Assembly: GCA_902595555.1 (NCBI GenBank)
Contig: CACJQM010000003.1
Coordinates: 186,001 to 250,000 of the forward strand
Direction of reading: 5' to 3'
Source of the DNA: an uncultured Bacteroidota bacterium
GTDB taxonomy: Bacteria; Bacteroidota; Bacteroidia; Flavobacteriales; Flavobacteriaceae
DNA length: 64,000 bases
The notes under the pieces were generated by a model that was not told the origin of the DNA, did no database searches, and was given only the letters and a program-made list of their open reading frames with translations. The translations under genes were made by a program, and so were the position numbers. How positions within the stretch are numbered: position 1 is the first letter of the stretch; each line of letters begins with the position of its first letter. Positions 54,150 through 62,643 of the stretch are shown piece by piece.

Positions 54150-56081
54150 TTATTTTTTTTCTGCGAGCTTTTTATCTTCAAAAGGCCGATCTCCAAAAAT
54201 TCTCACTAAGTCCTCTTTGAAAATAACTTCTTTTTCCAAGAGATAATTAGCCAACTCTTCAAGTTTCTTTTTATGTTTTTTCAATAAACTAATTGCTCTT
54301 TTAAATTGGGTTTCAATTATGTTAGAAATTTCTTTATCTATGATTTGAGCAGTTGTATCGCTATATGGTTTTGTAAATCCATAATCATTTTGACCAGATG
54401 AATCATAATAAGTTAAATTTCCAATTTTATCATTAAGTCCATAAACTGTTACCATAGACCTAGCTTGTTTTGTTACTTTTTCAAGATCGCTTAATGCTCC
54501 TGTCGAAATTTTATTAAAAATAACTTTCTCCGCAGCTCTTCCACCCAATGCGGCACACATTTCATCGAGAATTTGTTCAGTGCTAACAATTTGTCTTTCT
54601 TCAGGGAGGTACCAAGCAGCTCCAAGAGATCTTCCCCTTGGAACAATTGTTACTTTTACTAATGGAGCAGCATGCTCCAACATCCAGCTTACTGTTGCGT
54701 GACCTGCCTCATGGTATGCTATGGTTTTCTTTTCTTTTGGTGAAATTATTTTATTTTTCTTTTCAAGTCCTCCAACAATTCTATCAACCGCATCTAAGAA
54801 ATCTTGTTTACCAACAGATTTTTTGGACTTTCTTGCAGCTATTAATGCAGCTTCATTACAAACATTAGCTATATCAGCTCCAGAAAATCCAGGTGTTTGT
54901 TTAGATAAAAAATCTACATCTAAGTCTTTTGATTTTTTCAGTGGCTTTAAATGCACTTCAAAAATTTCTTTTCTTTCTCTAACATCAGGGAGGTCAACAT
55001 AAATTTGTCTATCAAATCTACCAGCTCTCATTAGTGCTTTATCTAATACATCAGCACGGTTAGTAGCTGCCATAACTATGACATTTGTATTCGTTCCAAA
55101 TCCATCCATTTCAGTCAATAGCTGATTCAAAGTGTTTTCTCTTTCATCATTAGAACCAGTTATACTGTTTTTACCTCTTGCTCTTCCTATGGCATCAATT
55201 TCATCAATAAAAATGATTGAAGGAGATTTTTCTTTAGCTTGTTTAAACAAGTCACGTACTCTAGATGCACCCACACCAACAAACATTTCGACGAAATCAG
55301 AACCTGAAAGAGAAAAGAAGGGAACTTTAGCTTCACCAGCCACTGCTTTAGCCAATAATGTTTTTCCTGTTCCTGGTAAACCAACTAGCAAAGCTCCTTT
55401 TGGAATTTTTCCACCTAATTTTGTATACTTAGAAGGACTTTTCAAGAAATCAACTATTTCTTTGACCTCTTCCTTTGCTCCTTCTAAACCAGCAACATCT
55501 TTAAAAGTTACTTTTGTATCCTTACTTCCATCAAAGAGTTTGGCTTTTGATTTACCAATACTAAAAATTTGAGATCCGCCAGCACCAGCTCCACCAGACA
55601 TTCTTCTCATAAAAAAGATCCAAAGCCCTATTAAAATAATAAGTGGAAGAAAACCAATAAGTACATCAAACCATTTATTTTCAATTGTTCTAAATTCATA
55701 ATTAAAAACAATGCCGTTGTTTTCAGCATTTTCCAATTTTCTTTGAAATAATTCAAGGTCTCCAACCTCAAAGTTATAGTGTGGACCGACTAGATTTCTT
55801 TGACCAAGAAAGTTGTCTTTAGCAACATCACGATGGATGTCATTCATCAGTGCATTTTCAGTTAGAGTTACTTCGGCTAGAGTTTTATTTATTATTGTAA
55901 TTTTTGAAACCTCACCTGTGTTTAAATACTTTTCGAACGTTGAAATATTTATTTTTTTTGTTCCAGAGAAATTACTGCTATTCCCTAGGTATGAAAAAAT
56001 TATAAATACAGAGATTATTAATCCATATATCCAGTATGTAGAATTTTTTTGTTGATTTAAATTGTTTTTCTTTTTGTTCAT
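54150..56081 (-). CDS. ftsH: ATP-dependent zinc metalloprotease FtsH
   Basis: A 643-residue membrane AAA+ protease degrading membrane and regulatory proteins. Two membrane helices (about 17-33 and 138-158) flank a periplasmic domain. The Walker A loop is GLPGTGKT at 234-241, with Leu where nearly all FtsH have Pro; Walker B is FIDEID at 291-296; the zinc site is HEAGH at 457-461. The pore loop ([17 protein letters not shown]) and second region of homology ([20 protein letters not shown]) are intact. The start overlaps the rsfS stop by 4 bases, so they are coupled. Confidence 0.97.
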   Translation of the reverse strand: MNKKKNNLNQQKNSTYWIYGLIISVFIIFSYLGNSSNFSGTKKINISTFEKYLNTGEVSKITIINKTLAEVTLTENALMNDIHRDVAKDNFLGQRNLVGPHYNFEVGDLELFQRKLENAENNGIVFNYEFRTIENKWFDVLIGFLPLIILIGLWIFFMRRMSGGAGAGGSQIFSIGKSKAKLFDGSKDTKVTFKDVAGLEGAKEEVKEIVDFLKSPSKYTKLGGKIPKGALLVGLPGTGKTLLAKAVAGEAKVPFFSLSGSDFVEMFVGVGASRVRDLFKQAKEKSPSIIFIDEIDAIGRARGKNSITGSNDERENTLNQLLTEMDGFGTNTNVIVMAATNRADVLDKALMRAGRFDRQIYVDLPDVRERKEIFEVHLKPLKKSKDLDVDFLSKQTPGFSGADIANVCNEAALIAARKSKKSVGKQDFLDAVDRIVGGLEKKNKIISPKEKKTIAYHEAGHATVSWMLEHAAPLVKVTIVPRGRSLGAAWYLPEERQIVSTEQILDEMCAALGGRAAEKVIFNKISTGALSDLEKVTKQARSMVTVYGLNDKIGNLTYYDSSGQNDYGFTKPYSDTTAQIIDKEISNIIETQFKRAISLLKKHKKKLEELANYLLEKEVIFKEDLVRIFGDRPFEDKKLAEKK

Positions 56082-56437
56082 AAATTCTTGTCTAATCTAA
56101 TTATTTTTGCTTCTCCCCACAACTCTTCTAAATCATAAATTTCTCTAAATTCTTTCTTAAAAATGTGAACAACTATATCAACATAATCTAGTAGAACCCA
56201 ATTTTTATTTTCTAAACCTTCAATATTTAAAGGTTTTTCTTTGATGTTTTTGCTCACGACTCTTTTTATTGAACTAGAAATTGCATTTACTTGTGTATTT
56301 GATTGACAATCGCAAATAACAAAATATTTACATATCGTGTTTTCTATTTCCGTAAAGTCGATAATACTAATATTTTCACCTTTGACATTTTCGATTCCTT
56401 TTACAATATTAGTTAACGTTTTATCCTTAATTTGCAT
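56078..56437 (-). CDS. rsfS: Ribosomal silencing factor RsfS
   Basis: A 119-residue RsfS/YbeB family protein that binds ribosomal protein uL14 and blocks subunit joining in starvation. Visible are ISIIDFTEIENTICKYFVICDC near the start, where the conserved core is DFTEIENTICKYFVI, then NWVLLDYVDIVVHIF and the closing FYDLEELW-like stretch (FREIYDLEELWGEA). It starts the rsfS-ftsH-LUD-cdsA-psd gene string, and is divergent from birA with 15 bases between starts. Confidence 0.94.
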   Translation of the reverse strand: MQIKDKTLTNIVKGIENVKGENISIIDFTEIENTICKYFVICDCQSNTQVNAISSSIKRVVSKNIKEKPLNIEGLENKNWVLLDYVDIVVHIFKKEFREIYDLEELWGEAKIIRLDKNL

Positions 56438-56452
56438 TAATAATCAGTTCAG

Positions 56453-57178
56453 ATGAAATTAATCAAACTTAATGCCATTGATTCCACTAATGAATATATT
56501 AAAAAAATTAAATCAAATGTATCTGATAAATTTTTTTGTGTATATACTTACAGTCAGACAAACGGTAAGGGACAAAGAGGTAATATTTGGGAATCTGAAC
56601 CCAACAAAAATATATGTATTTCACTCTGTTATAAACCTTTAACTTGCGAACCGAACTATACTAGTTTTAAATTAAATATGCTAGTAAGTTTGATTATTTT
56701 AGAATTTTTTGAAGAATTAAAAATACCTAAACTTAAGGTCAAATGGCCGAACGACATTTTGTCAGATGGAAAAAAAATTTCAGGAATTTTAATTGAAACC
56801 GCACTAAGGTCAAATAATAGTAATGATTATATAATAGGAATAGGGCTAAATATTAATCAAAATAATTTTGACAATATCAATAATGCAAGCTCAATTAAAA
56901 ATATCACTGGAATCGATTATGATTTAAATCATTTGACAATTAGATTAATAAATTTTTTTGAAGACCTAGATAATCGCTTTAATCAGAATTCAATTGATGA
57001 CATCAAATCTGAGTATGTTAATAATCTTTATGGAAATAATTCTGTTATGAAATTTGCCAATGATCAAAAACAGTTGCATGGTAAAATCATAGATGTAATT
57101 TCTGAAAATAAGATAAAATTACTTGTAAATGATAAGGAAATAGTTTTTAGTAGTGGAGATTTAAAACTGATTTTTTAA
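56453..57178 (+). CDS. birA: Biotin--[acetyl-CoA-carboxylase] ligase
   Basis: A 241-residue ligase without an N-terminal DNA-binding domain (class I BPL), so it should attach biotin but not repress transcription directly. Motifs are IDSTNEYIKK, the biotinyl-AMP loop NGKGQRGNIWES, KWPNDILSDGKKISGILIE and GIGLNIN. A short C-terminal SH3-like domain follows. The ATG is 15 bases from the divergent rsfS start. Its TTAA stop is shared with the convergent SRPBCC gene. Confidence 0.95.
   Translation: MKLIKLNAIDSTNEYIKKIKSNVSDKFFCVYTYSQTNGKGQRGNIWESEPNKNICISLCYKPLTCEPNYTSFKLNMLVSLIILEFFEELKIPKLKVKWPNDILSDGKKISGILIETALRSNNSNDYIIGIGLNINQNNFDNINNASSIKNITGIDYDLNHLTIRLINFFEDLDNRFNQNSIDDIKSEYVNNLYGNNSVMKFANDQKQLHGKIIDVISENKIKLLVNDKEIVFSSGDLKLIF
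56464..56471 (-). promoter_or_regulatory. Candidate -7 element for rsfS operon
   Basis: Minus strand TAAGTTTG, a TAnnTTTG match, inside the first codons of birA and 26 bases before the rsfS ATG. No good -33 TTG seen. If used, the rsfS-ftsH promoter overlaps birA coding sequence. Confidence 0.35.
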
Positions 57179-57573
57179 AATTTTAAATCTTCAATTTTAT
57201 TTCTTAGCGAGTCTATAAATTTCTCCAAAGGATTTTTTATCATCATTTCAATCATAGACGAAAATTTTCCATCAAATTTGACATTTACTACTGAGGAATT
57301 TTCATCAATTGAATTTATTGATATTAAAATTTTAAAATTTAGATTACTATCATTTGAAATTAATTTTACACAGGAATTAATATTATCTTCAACTAATTCT
57401 AGATAAATGTTAGGCATACTACCAATTTTAATTTTGAATTGATTTTCGTTAAGCTTTTCAAAATTTCTAATTTCATTACCAAGAATTGCTTCATAATTAT
57501 CAATTTTAATTACGAAGTCATAAATCTCATTACTAGAATACAATAAAGGTTTTGTTTCTCGAATTATTTCCAT
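57175..57573 (-). CDS. SRPBCC (START-like) family protein
   Basis: A 132-residue protein with the polyketide cyclase/START-like pattern: a first helix after KIDNYEAILGNEIRNFEKLNE-type sequence, then several strands (FKIKIGSMPNIYLELVED, CVKLISNDS, SVVNVKFDGKFS) and a long C-terminal helix (MIEMMIKNPLEKFIDSLRNK). These cavities bind hydrophobic ligands, but the ligand here is unknown. It begins at a one-base overlap with the pyrE stop (TAATG), a pairing I believe is common in Flavobacteriia, so the two are coexpressed. Confidence 0.8.
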   Translation of the reverse strand: MEIIRETKPLLYSSNEIYDFVIKIDNYEAILGNEIRNFEKLNENQFKIKIGSMPNIYLELVEDNINSCVKLISNDSNLNFKILISINSIDENSSVVNVKFDGKFSSMIEMMIKNPLEKFIDSLRNKIEDLKF

Positions 57574-58214
57574 TATTTATTCCAATTTTCAGGGTCAGAC
57601 CTCCATTTTTTTAATTCATCAATTTCCTTACTAGAAATATAATTTTGCTGAGCTGCATATTCAATTAAAAAATTATATGAGCAAAGGGAATAATAATTTA
57701 TTCTTTTAGATTCAAAATTAGCTTTTGATATGTCAAAATTATAATTAAAAATACTCACTAAACCTTGAACATTTAAGTTTTCTTCAATTAGTGAATCGCA
57801 TGCTTCTAAGCTACTTTTTCCAGTACTAATCAGATCCTCAATAACTATCACTCTTTGATTTTTTTGAAAATAACCTTCGACACTATTTTTTCGACCATGT
57901 TTTTTTCTACCCGATCTTACATATATGAAAGGTTTATTTAACTTGTTAGCTACCAACATTCCAATGCCAATTGCACCAGTCGCAACTCCAGCAATTACAT
58001 CAAAATTGGAAAAATTCTCCTCAATTTGAGAAGATAAGTATTCACATATTAAATCTCTAACTTTTGGATAAGACAGAATTGTTCTATTATCGCAATAGAT
58101 AGGAGATTTCCATCCAGAAGCCCATGTAAATGGATTTTTGGGATTCAATTTAATTGCATTAATTTGTAAGAGAAGTTTAGAGGTTTCCTTGGCGATAAAT
58201 TCGTCTTTGACCAT
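57573..58214 (-). CDS. pyrE: Orotate phosphoribosyltransferase
   Basis: A 213-residue enzyme that converts orotate and PRPP to OMP in pyrimidine synthesis. It has NPFTWASGWKSPIYCDNR at the N-terminus, GVATGAIGIGMLVA in the middle, YVRSGRKKHGRKNSVEG, and the PRPP loop VIVIEDLISTGKSS. I start it at ATG 58214 (MVKDEFIAKE); a 16-residue longer frame is open but would begin inside the divergent NUDIX gene and is not family-like. A TACATTTG element four bases upstream of this ATG supports the choice. Confidence 0.93.
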   Translation of the reverse strand: MVKDEFIAKETSKLLLQINAIKLNPKNPFTWASGWKSPIYCDNRTILSYPKVRDLICEYLSSQIEENFSNFDVIAGVATGAIGIGMLVANKLNKPFIYVRSGRKKHGRKNSVEGYFQKNQRVIVIEDLISTGKSSLEACDSLIEENLNVQGLVSIFNYNFDISKANFESKRINYYSLCSYNFLIEYAAQQNYISSKEIDELKKWRSDPENWNK

Positions 58215-58218
58215 CACA

Positions 58219-58252
58219 CAAATGTATAAAGTTTTTGTCAATAGATTATCAA
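58219..58252 (-). promoter_or_regulatory. Candidate promoter of pyrE
   Basis: Minus strand TACATTTG (complement of 58219-58226), a TAnnTTTG match ending four bases before the pyrE ATG, with a TTG (complement of 58250-58252) 23 bases further upstream. It overlaps the first codons of the divergent NUDIX gene. Confidence 0.45.
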
Positions 58253-58818
58253 TTGTTCTCACATCAGATAAAAATTATCTAGATCATCCTAGAGCTTTTT
58301 TATTATCAAGTATCACTATTAAAGAAATTATAAAAAAACTAAAACTGAATGATGAAATTTTTTTATATCATCCTAATAAAAAAAAGCTATTAAAAGAGTT
58401 CAAAAAAAAATTAAAAACAATTGTAGCAGCAGGTGGAATAGTAAAGAATGATGAAAACCAAATCCTATTCATTTTTAGGAAAGGAAAATGGGATCTTCCA
58501 AAAGGAAAAATTGAAAAGAATGAAAAAATTGATGATGGGGCATTGAGGGAAGTTATTGAGGAAACTGGGGTTAAGAAAATAAAAATAGATAGATTTTTTG
58601 ATACAACATACCATATAATTAAAACTCAGAAACAGTACTTTTTGAAAGAGACTCATTGGTATAAAATGAAATCAAATTATAAGGGTAAACTCAAACCTCA
58701 AAAAAGTGAGGGAATCAGAAGTGTTAGATGGAAAAAAATTAAGGAGGCTAAAGAAATAAAGAAAAAAACCTTCAGAAATATTTCGGTAATTTTAACTACC
58801 TATTTAAAAGAATTTTAG
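58222..58818 (+). CDS. NUDIX hydrolase
   Basis: A 198-residue protein starting at ATG 58222 (MYKVFVNRLSIVL). The N-terminal 80 residues are family-specific. The NUDIX fold follows, with GWDLP-like KGKWDLPKGKIEKNE, where the Nudix box runs from GKIEKNE through REVIEETGV and has all the metal-binding Glu residues. Substrate is unknown; in Bacteroidota this type (DUF4119-like N-terminus is not evident) is simply annotated as NUDIX. Its start is 7 bases from that of divergent pyrE, and its 3' end overlaps the convergent coaD by 23 bases. Confidence 0.88.
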   Translation: MYKVFVNRLSIVLTSDKNYLDHPRAFLLSSITIKEIIKKLKLNDEIFLYHPNKKKLLKEFKKKLKTIVAAGGIVKNDENQILFIFRKGKWDLPKGKIEKNEKIDDGALREVIEETGVKKIKIDRFFDTTYHIIKTQKQYFLKETHWYKMKSNYKGKLKPQKSEGIRSVRWKKIKEAKEIKKKTFRNISVILTTYLKEF

Positions 58819-59263
58819 AAATGTTTTTAGGGATGAGTTCTTTATAATCACCTTTGTTTTCAATTAATTCTCTTACAATAGAGCTACTTATGAATGAGGT
58901 TTGAGCAGATGTCAGAAGGAAAACAGTTTCAATTTTTGATAAAAGTCTATTTGTTCTTGCTATAGCTTTCTCAAATTCAAAATCACCGTTATTACGTACA
59001 CCCCTAACAATAAAATTTGCATTAACATTTTTACAAAAATCAATTGTTAGACCCTCATAACTCATAACTTTTACATTATCTGATTCTCCAACTACGCTTT
59101 GGATAAAGCTTATTCTATCCTCAACACTGAACATAGATTTTTTATCACTGTTTTTGCCAATTCCAATAATGACCTCATCAAAAATTAATTTGCTCCTGTT
59201 CAGAATATCAAGATGTCCAAGGGTAAAGGGATCAAAAGTCCCTGGAAAAATAGCCTTTCTCAT
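58796..59263 (-). CDS. coaD: Phosphopantetheine adenylyltransferase
   Basis: A 155-residue enzyme for the penultimate step of CoA synthesis. The nucleotidyltransferase motif TLGH at 14-17 lies in FPGTFDPFTLGHLDIL; FIVRGVRNNGDFEFE and TSFISSSIVRELI complete the signature. Length is standard. It overlaps the upstream ddl stop by 4 bases, so ddl and coaD are coupled. The last 23 bases overlap the convergent NUDIX gene, the longest such overlap in the window. Confidence 0.96.
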   Translation of the reverse strand: MRKAIFPGTFDPFTLGHLDILNRSKLIFDEVIIGIGKNSDKKSMFSVEDRISFIQSVVGESDNVKVMSYEGLTIDFCKNVNANFIVRGVRNNGDFEFEKAIARTNRLLSKIETVFLLTSAQTSFISSSIVRELIENKGDYKELIPKNISKILLNR

Positions 59264-60246
59264 TTTTTAAAATTTTTTAAAGTATCCTCAATCATGTATG
59301 TAAAAAGTTTTCTCAAAGATATATTATTCATCTTAACTTGTTTTGGGAAGATACTTTGTTCAGTCATTCCGGGAATTGAATTAACTTCTAATAGGAATGG
59401 AGTATCTCCTATAAATATAAAGTCTGACCTTGAAAACCCTCTCATATTCAACTTTACATAAATTTCTTTTGCAGCTTTTTCAACATTTTCTTTTTGAATT
59501 TCATTTATTCTTGCAGGACTGATCTCTTCATGCTTTCCCTCATATTTCGCCTCATAATCAAAAAAATCATTGGTTGTAGCTATTTCTGTAATTCCAAATA
59601 CTTTAATTTCATTCTCATAATTCATAACCCCAACTGAAACTTCTTTACCATCAAGAAATTGTTCAACTAAAACCTCACTATCAAATTCAAAGGAATTTTC
59701 AATTGCAATTTCAAGTTCTTTAACATTATAAACTTTTGAAATACCATAGCTGCTTCCTGAATTATTTGCCTTTACAAAAAGTGGAAATTTTAATTCTTCT
59801 CCAATTTTTTCATATGAAAAGTCTGTGTTCTCTTTTATCAAAATAGAATTTGCAGTTCTGATATTATTTTTTCTTGCAAACTCAACACAACTTTTTTTAT
59901 TAAAAGTCAATAGAGCAACATCTGATGAAGGACCAGTATATGGTATATTAAGATTATCAAAATATTTTTGAATTACTCCATCTTCACCAGGGGTTCCATG
60001 TATCATGACAAAAACAAGTTCAAAGTTTATTTCAACATCATTAACAGTACAATTGAAATGTTCCCTATCGATTGGATAATTTACACCATCTGAGGTTGCC
60101 AAATTCCAATTGTCTTTATCAATAATTACCTTGTATGGATTATAAAGATTTGAGTCAATATGATTAAATACAGTAGTTCCACTCTTTACTGATATATCAT
60201 GCTCACTTGAGTATCCACCCATTATAACAGCGATATTTTTTTTCAT
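59260..60246 (-). CDS. ddl: D-alanine--D-alanine ligase
   Basis: A 328-residue ATP-grasp enzyme making the D-Ala-D-Ala end of peptidoglycan precursors. Elements include KNIAVIMGGYSSEHDISVKSG, FVMIHGTPGEDG, IPYTGPSSDVALLTFNK and LLEVNSIPGMTEQSIFPKQ. I start it at ATG 60246 (MKKNIAVIMGG); a frame eight codons longer (ATG 60270) is open but would add a non-homologous tail. It is divergent from the PASTA gene and coupled to coaD by a 4-base overlap. Confidence 0.95.
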   Translation of the reverse strand: MKKNIAVIMGGYSSEHDISVKSGTTVFNHIDSNLYNPYKVIIDKDNWNLATSDGVNYPIDREHFNCTVNDVEINFELVFVMIHGTPGEDGVIQKYFDNLNIPYTGPSSDVALLTFNKKSCVEFARKNNIRTANSILIKENTDFSYEKIGEELKFPLFVKANNSGSSYGISKVYNVKELEIAIENSFEFDSEVLVEQFLDGKEVSVGVMNYENEIKVFGITEIATTNDFFDYEAKYEGKHEEISPARINEIQKENVEKAAKEIYVKLNMRGFSRSDFIFIGDTPFLLEVNSIPGMTEQSIFPKQVKMNNISLRKLFTYMIEDTLKNFKK

Positions 60247-60313
60247 CAAAAAATATGTTTTATTAAACATTTTAAAGATACTTATTTATATATATTTGTT
60301 TTTAAAGTTTTGA

Positions 60314-60859
60314 ATGAAGTTTTTTTACAGTAAAGTATTTATAAAGCAACTTTTTTTAGCTACTATTATTTTCTCATTAATAGTATTAGCCTCAATAGTT
60401 TTTTTATTTTTTTATACTAATCAAACAAGCAGGGTTGTGGTCCCTGACTTAGTGGGTGTAAGTATTAATGAAATTGATGAATTAATAATCGAAAGTAATC
60501 TGAGATACGAAATAATTGATTCCTCTTTTTACAATGAGGAATTTGATAAAAATACTGTAATCGAACAAATTCCAATTGCAAATAAAGAGGTTAAAAAAAA
60601 TAGAAAAATTTATCTAACAACTAATCCATCCTCATACGGTGATGTAATCTTACCAGAAATAATACAATTGACAAAGAGAAATGCCGTTACAACACTTATG
60701 GCATTAGATCTTGAGATAGGTGAATTTATTTATGAGAATAATATTGGAAAGGATATGGTATTAGATGCCCAATTTGATGGGGAATCGATTCCGCCTGGTT
60801 CAATAATCCCCAAAAAATCCAAAATAGATTTAATTTTAGGTAACGGTAAAAAAGAATAG
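60314..60859 (+). CDS. PASTA-domain membrane protein
   Basis: A 181-residue protein with one N-terminal membrane helix (about 13-35) and a periplasmic part made of PASTA-like repeats: VVVPDLVGVSINEIDELI with RYEIIDSSFYNEEF, then VILPEIIQLTKRNAVTTL and a closing KKSKIDLILGNG. PASTA domains bind peptidoglycan or related muropeptides; no kinase domain is attached. It lies between ddl and an rluD-like gene, an arrangement I believe is common in Bacteroidota, which suggests a link to cell-wall growth. The pseudouridine synthase gene follows after 2 bases. Confidence 0.88.
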   Translation: MKFFYSKVFIKQLFLATIIFSLIVLASIVFLFFYTNQTSRVVVPDLVGVSINEIDELIIESNLRYEIIDSSFYNEEFDKNTVIEQIPIANKEVKKNRKIYLTTNPSSYGDVILPEIIQLTKRNAVTTLMALDLEIGEFIYENNIGKDMVLDAQFDGESIPPGSIIPKKSKIDLILGNGKKE

Positions 60860-60861
60860 TC

Positions 60862-61872
60862 TTGGAAATTGATGAAAATAATGAAGAGCTTTTTGAGCAT
60901 TTTTCATTCTCGGCTGATAAAGGCCAGGAACCTATCAGAGTAGATAAGTTCTTAATGAATAGAATAGAAAATGCTACCAGAAATAAAATTCAAAAAGCCG
61001 CAAAAAGTGGTTATATTTTTTCAAACAATATTCCAATCAAACAAAACTACAGGGTTAAACCAGGTGATAATGTAAAAGTCATGTTTCACCATCCTCCTCA
61101 TGAACATTTGATTGTTGGTGAGAAGATGGATATTGATATAGTTTATGAGGATAGTGATTTAATGGTAGTTAATAAACCACCAAACCAAGTTGTTCATCCA
61201 GGCCATGGGAATTATTCAGGAACACTCTTAAACGGATTAATTTATCATAACGAAAATCTTCCTGAAAACAGTGATGGAAGACCAGGGCTTGTTCACAGAA
61301 TAGATAAAGACACAAGCGGATTATTAGTTGTTGCAAAATCAGAGATAGCGTTAACAAAATTAGCAGAGCAATTTTTTCATAAAAAAATTGAAAGAAAATA
61401 TTTGGCAATTGTTTGGGGTGTTCCAAACCCCTCAAAAGACACAATTAATAAAAATTTGTCGAGGGATAAAAAAAACAGAATGATTATGTCAGTGCCTGAT
61501 GAAGATAAAATTGGAAAAAGAGCTGTAACTCATTACAAAGTTGTTGAGGATTATGGATATGTTTCTCTTATTGAATGTCAATTAGAAACAGGAAGAACAC
61601 ACCAAATAAGAGCACATATGAAATATATTGGTCACCCTATTTTTAATGACATAAGATATGGCGGTGATAAAATATTAAAAGGAACAATTTTTAATAAGTA
61701 CAAGCAATTTGTTGAAAATTGTTTTAAAGTATTACCTAGGCAAGCATTACATGCTAAAACATTAGGTTTTGTACATCCAATAAAAAATAAAAAAATGGTA
61801 TTCGAAATTGAAGTTCCTGATGACTTTAATTCGTGTTTGGAAAAGTGGAAAAAATATTCAAAAAATATTTAA
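60862..61872 (+). CDS. rluD: RluA/RluD-family 23S rRNA pseudouridine synthase
   Basis: A 336-residue protein: an N-terminal S4 RNA-binding domain (about 25-85, RVDKFLMNRIENATRNKIQK) and a catalytic domain with HRIDKDTSGLLVVAKS, where the catalytic Asp is residue 148, then GRTHQIRAHM. The start is TTG at 60862, as no in-frame ATG precedes the S4 domain; an ATG ten bases on is out of frame. It likely modifies the helix 69 region of 23S rRNA as RluD does, although RluC-type targets cannot be ruled out from sequence alone. Confidence 0.9.
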   Translation: MEIDENNEELFEHFSFSADKGQEPIRVDKFLMNRIENATRNKIQKAAKSGYIFSNNIPIKQNYRVKPGDNVKVMFHHPPHEHLIVGEKMDIDIVYEDSDLMVVNKPPNQVVHPGHGNYSGTLLNGLIYHNENLPENSDGRPGLVHRIDKDTSGLLVVAKSEIALTKLAEQFFHKKIERKYLAIVWGVPNPSKDTINKNLSRDKKNRMIMSVPDEDKIGKRAVTHYKVVEDYGYVSLIECQLETGRTHQIRAHMKYIGHPIFNDIRYGGDKILKGTIFNKYKQFVENCFKVLPRQALHAKTLGFVHPIKNKKMVFEIEVPDDFNSCLEKWKKYSKNI

Positions 61873-61881
61873 TTTTACAGT

Positions 61882-62643
61882 ATGAAAATTCTTATTTCAC
61901 CTGCTAAATCTCTAGATTTTGAATCTAAAATAGATAGTCTCAATTACACTAAGCCTGTTTTTTTGAATAACACTTCAGAGATAAATTCAGTTTTAAAACA
62001 GAAAACACCAAGTGATCTAATGAAGCTACAAGGAATTTCTCAAAAGCTTTCTGATTTAAATTGGAAAAGAAATAATGACTTTAATGAGAATCATAATGAT
62101 TCAAATTCTCGACCTGCTATCTTTGCCTTTAATGGTGATGTCTACAGCGGTATTGATATTAAAACATTATCAAAGGATAAGATTTATGATCTTCAAAAAT
62201 CATTAAGAATTTTATCAGGATATTACGGTGTATTAAAACCATTAGATTTAATTCAACCTTATAGACTGGAGATGGGAACTAAATTACCTGTCAATGGCTC
62301 TGAAAATTTATATAAGTTTTGGTCAGAAAAGATAACCAAATCAATTATTGAAGAAATGTCATCGGACGAACTGTTAATTAATCTTGCCAGTAATGAATAT
62401 TTTAATGCTTTTGACAAGAAAAAGTTTTATGGTAGGATTATCTCACCTGTTTTTAAGGATTTTAAAAATGGAAAACTTAAAATTATATCTTTCTATGCAA
62501 AAAAAGCCAGAGGTTTAATGGTTAGATATATAGTTGACAATAATGTTAAAGATTATGATAATTTACTTGGATTCAATTTAGGAAGTTATTCTTTTAACGA
62601 GTCAGAAACTGTTGATATCAACTCACCAGTTTTTACAAGATAA
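61882..62643 (+). CDS. yaaA: Peroxide stress protein YaaA family
   Basis: A 253-residue YaaA/DUF328 protein. The N-terminus MKILISPAKSLDF is the family signature; FNGDVYSGIDIKTLSKD, LSGYYGVLKPLDLIQPYRLEMG and NLASNEYFNAFDKK follow, and the C-terminal YAKKARGLMVRYIV is present. In E. coli YaaA limits free iron under peroxide stress, and the protein binds DNA. It follows the rluD-like gene by 9 bases. Its stop codon directly abuts that of convergent trpA. Confidence 0.94.
   Translation: MKILISPAKSLDFESKIDSLNYTKPVFLNNTSEINSVLKQKTPSDLMKLQGISQKLSDLNWKRNNDFNENHNDSNSRPAIFAFNGDVYSGIDIKTLSKDKIYDLQKSLRILSGYYGVLKPLDLIQPYRLEMGTKLPVNGSENLYKFWSEKITKSIIEEMSSDELLINLASNEYFNAFDKKKFYGRIISPVFKDFKNGKLKIISFYAKKARGLMVRYIVDNNVKDYDNLLGFNLGSYSFNESETVDINSPVFTR

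Noticed and set aside
55132..55572. 146-residue ORF antisense to ftsH
   Set aside because: It lies wholly inside the conserved AAA+ region of ftsH; its sequence is explained by the opposite strand and has no start context.
58138..58221. Upstream in-frame ATG of the NUDIX gene
   Set aside because: It would add 28 residues encoded antisense to the start of pyrE, with no NUDIX-family likeness; ATG 58222 is preferred.
60247..60270. Longer ddl start at ATG 60270
   Set aside because: It adds eight residues absent from the family; the MKKNIAVIMGG start aligns with known Ddl proteins.
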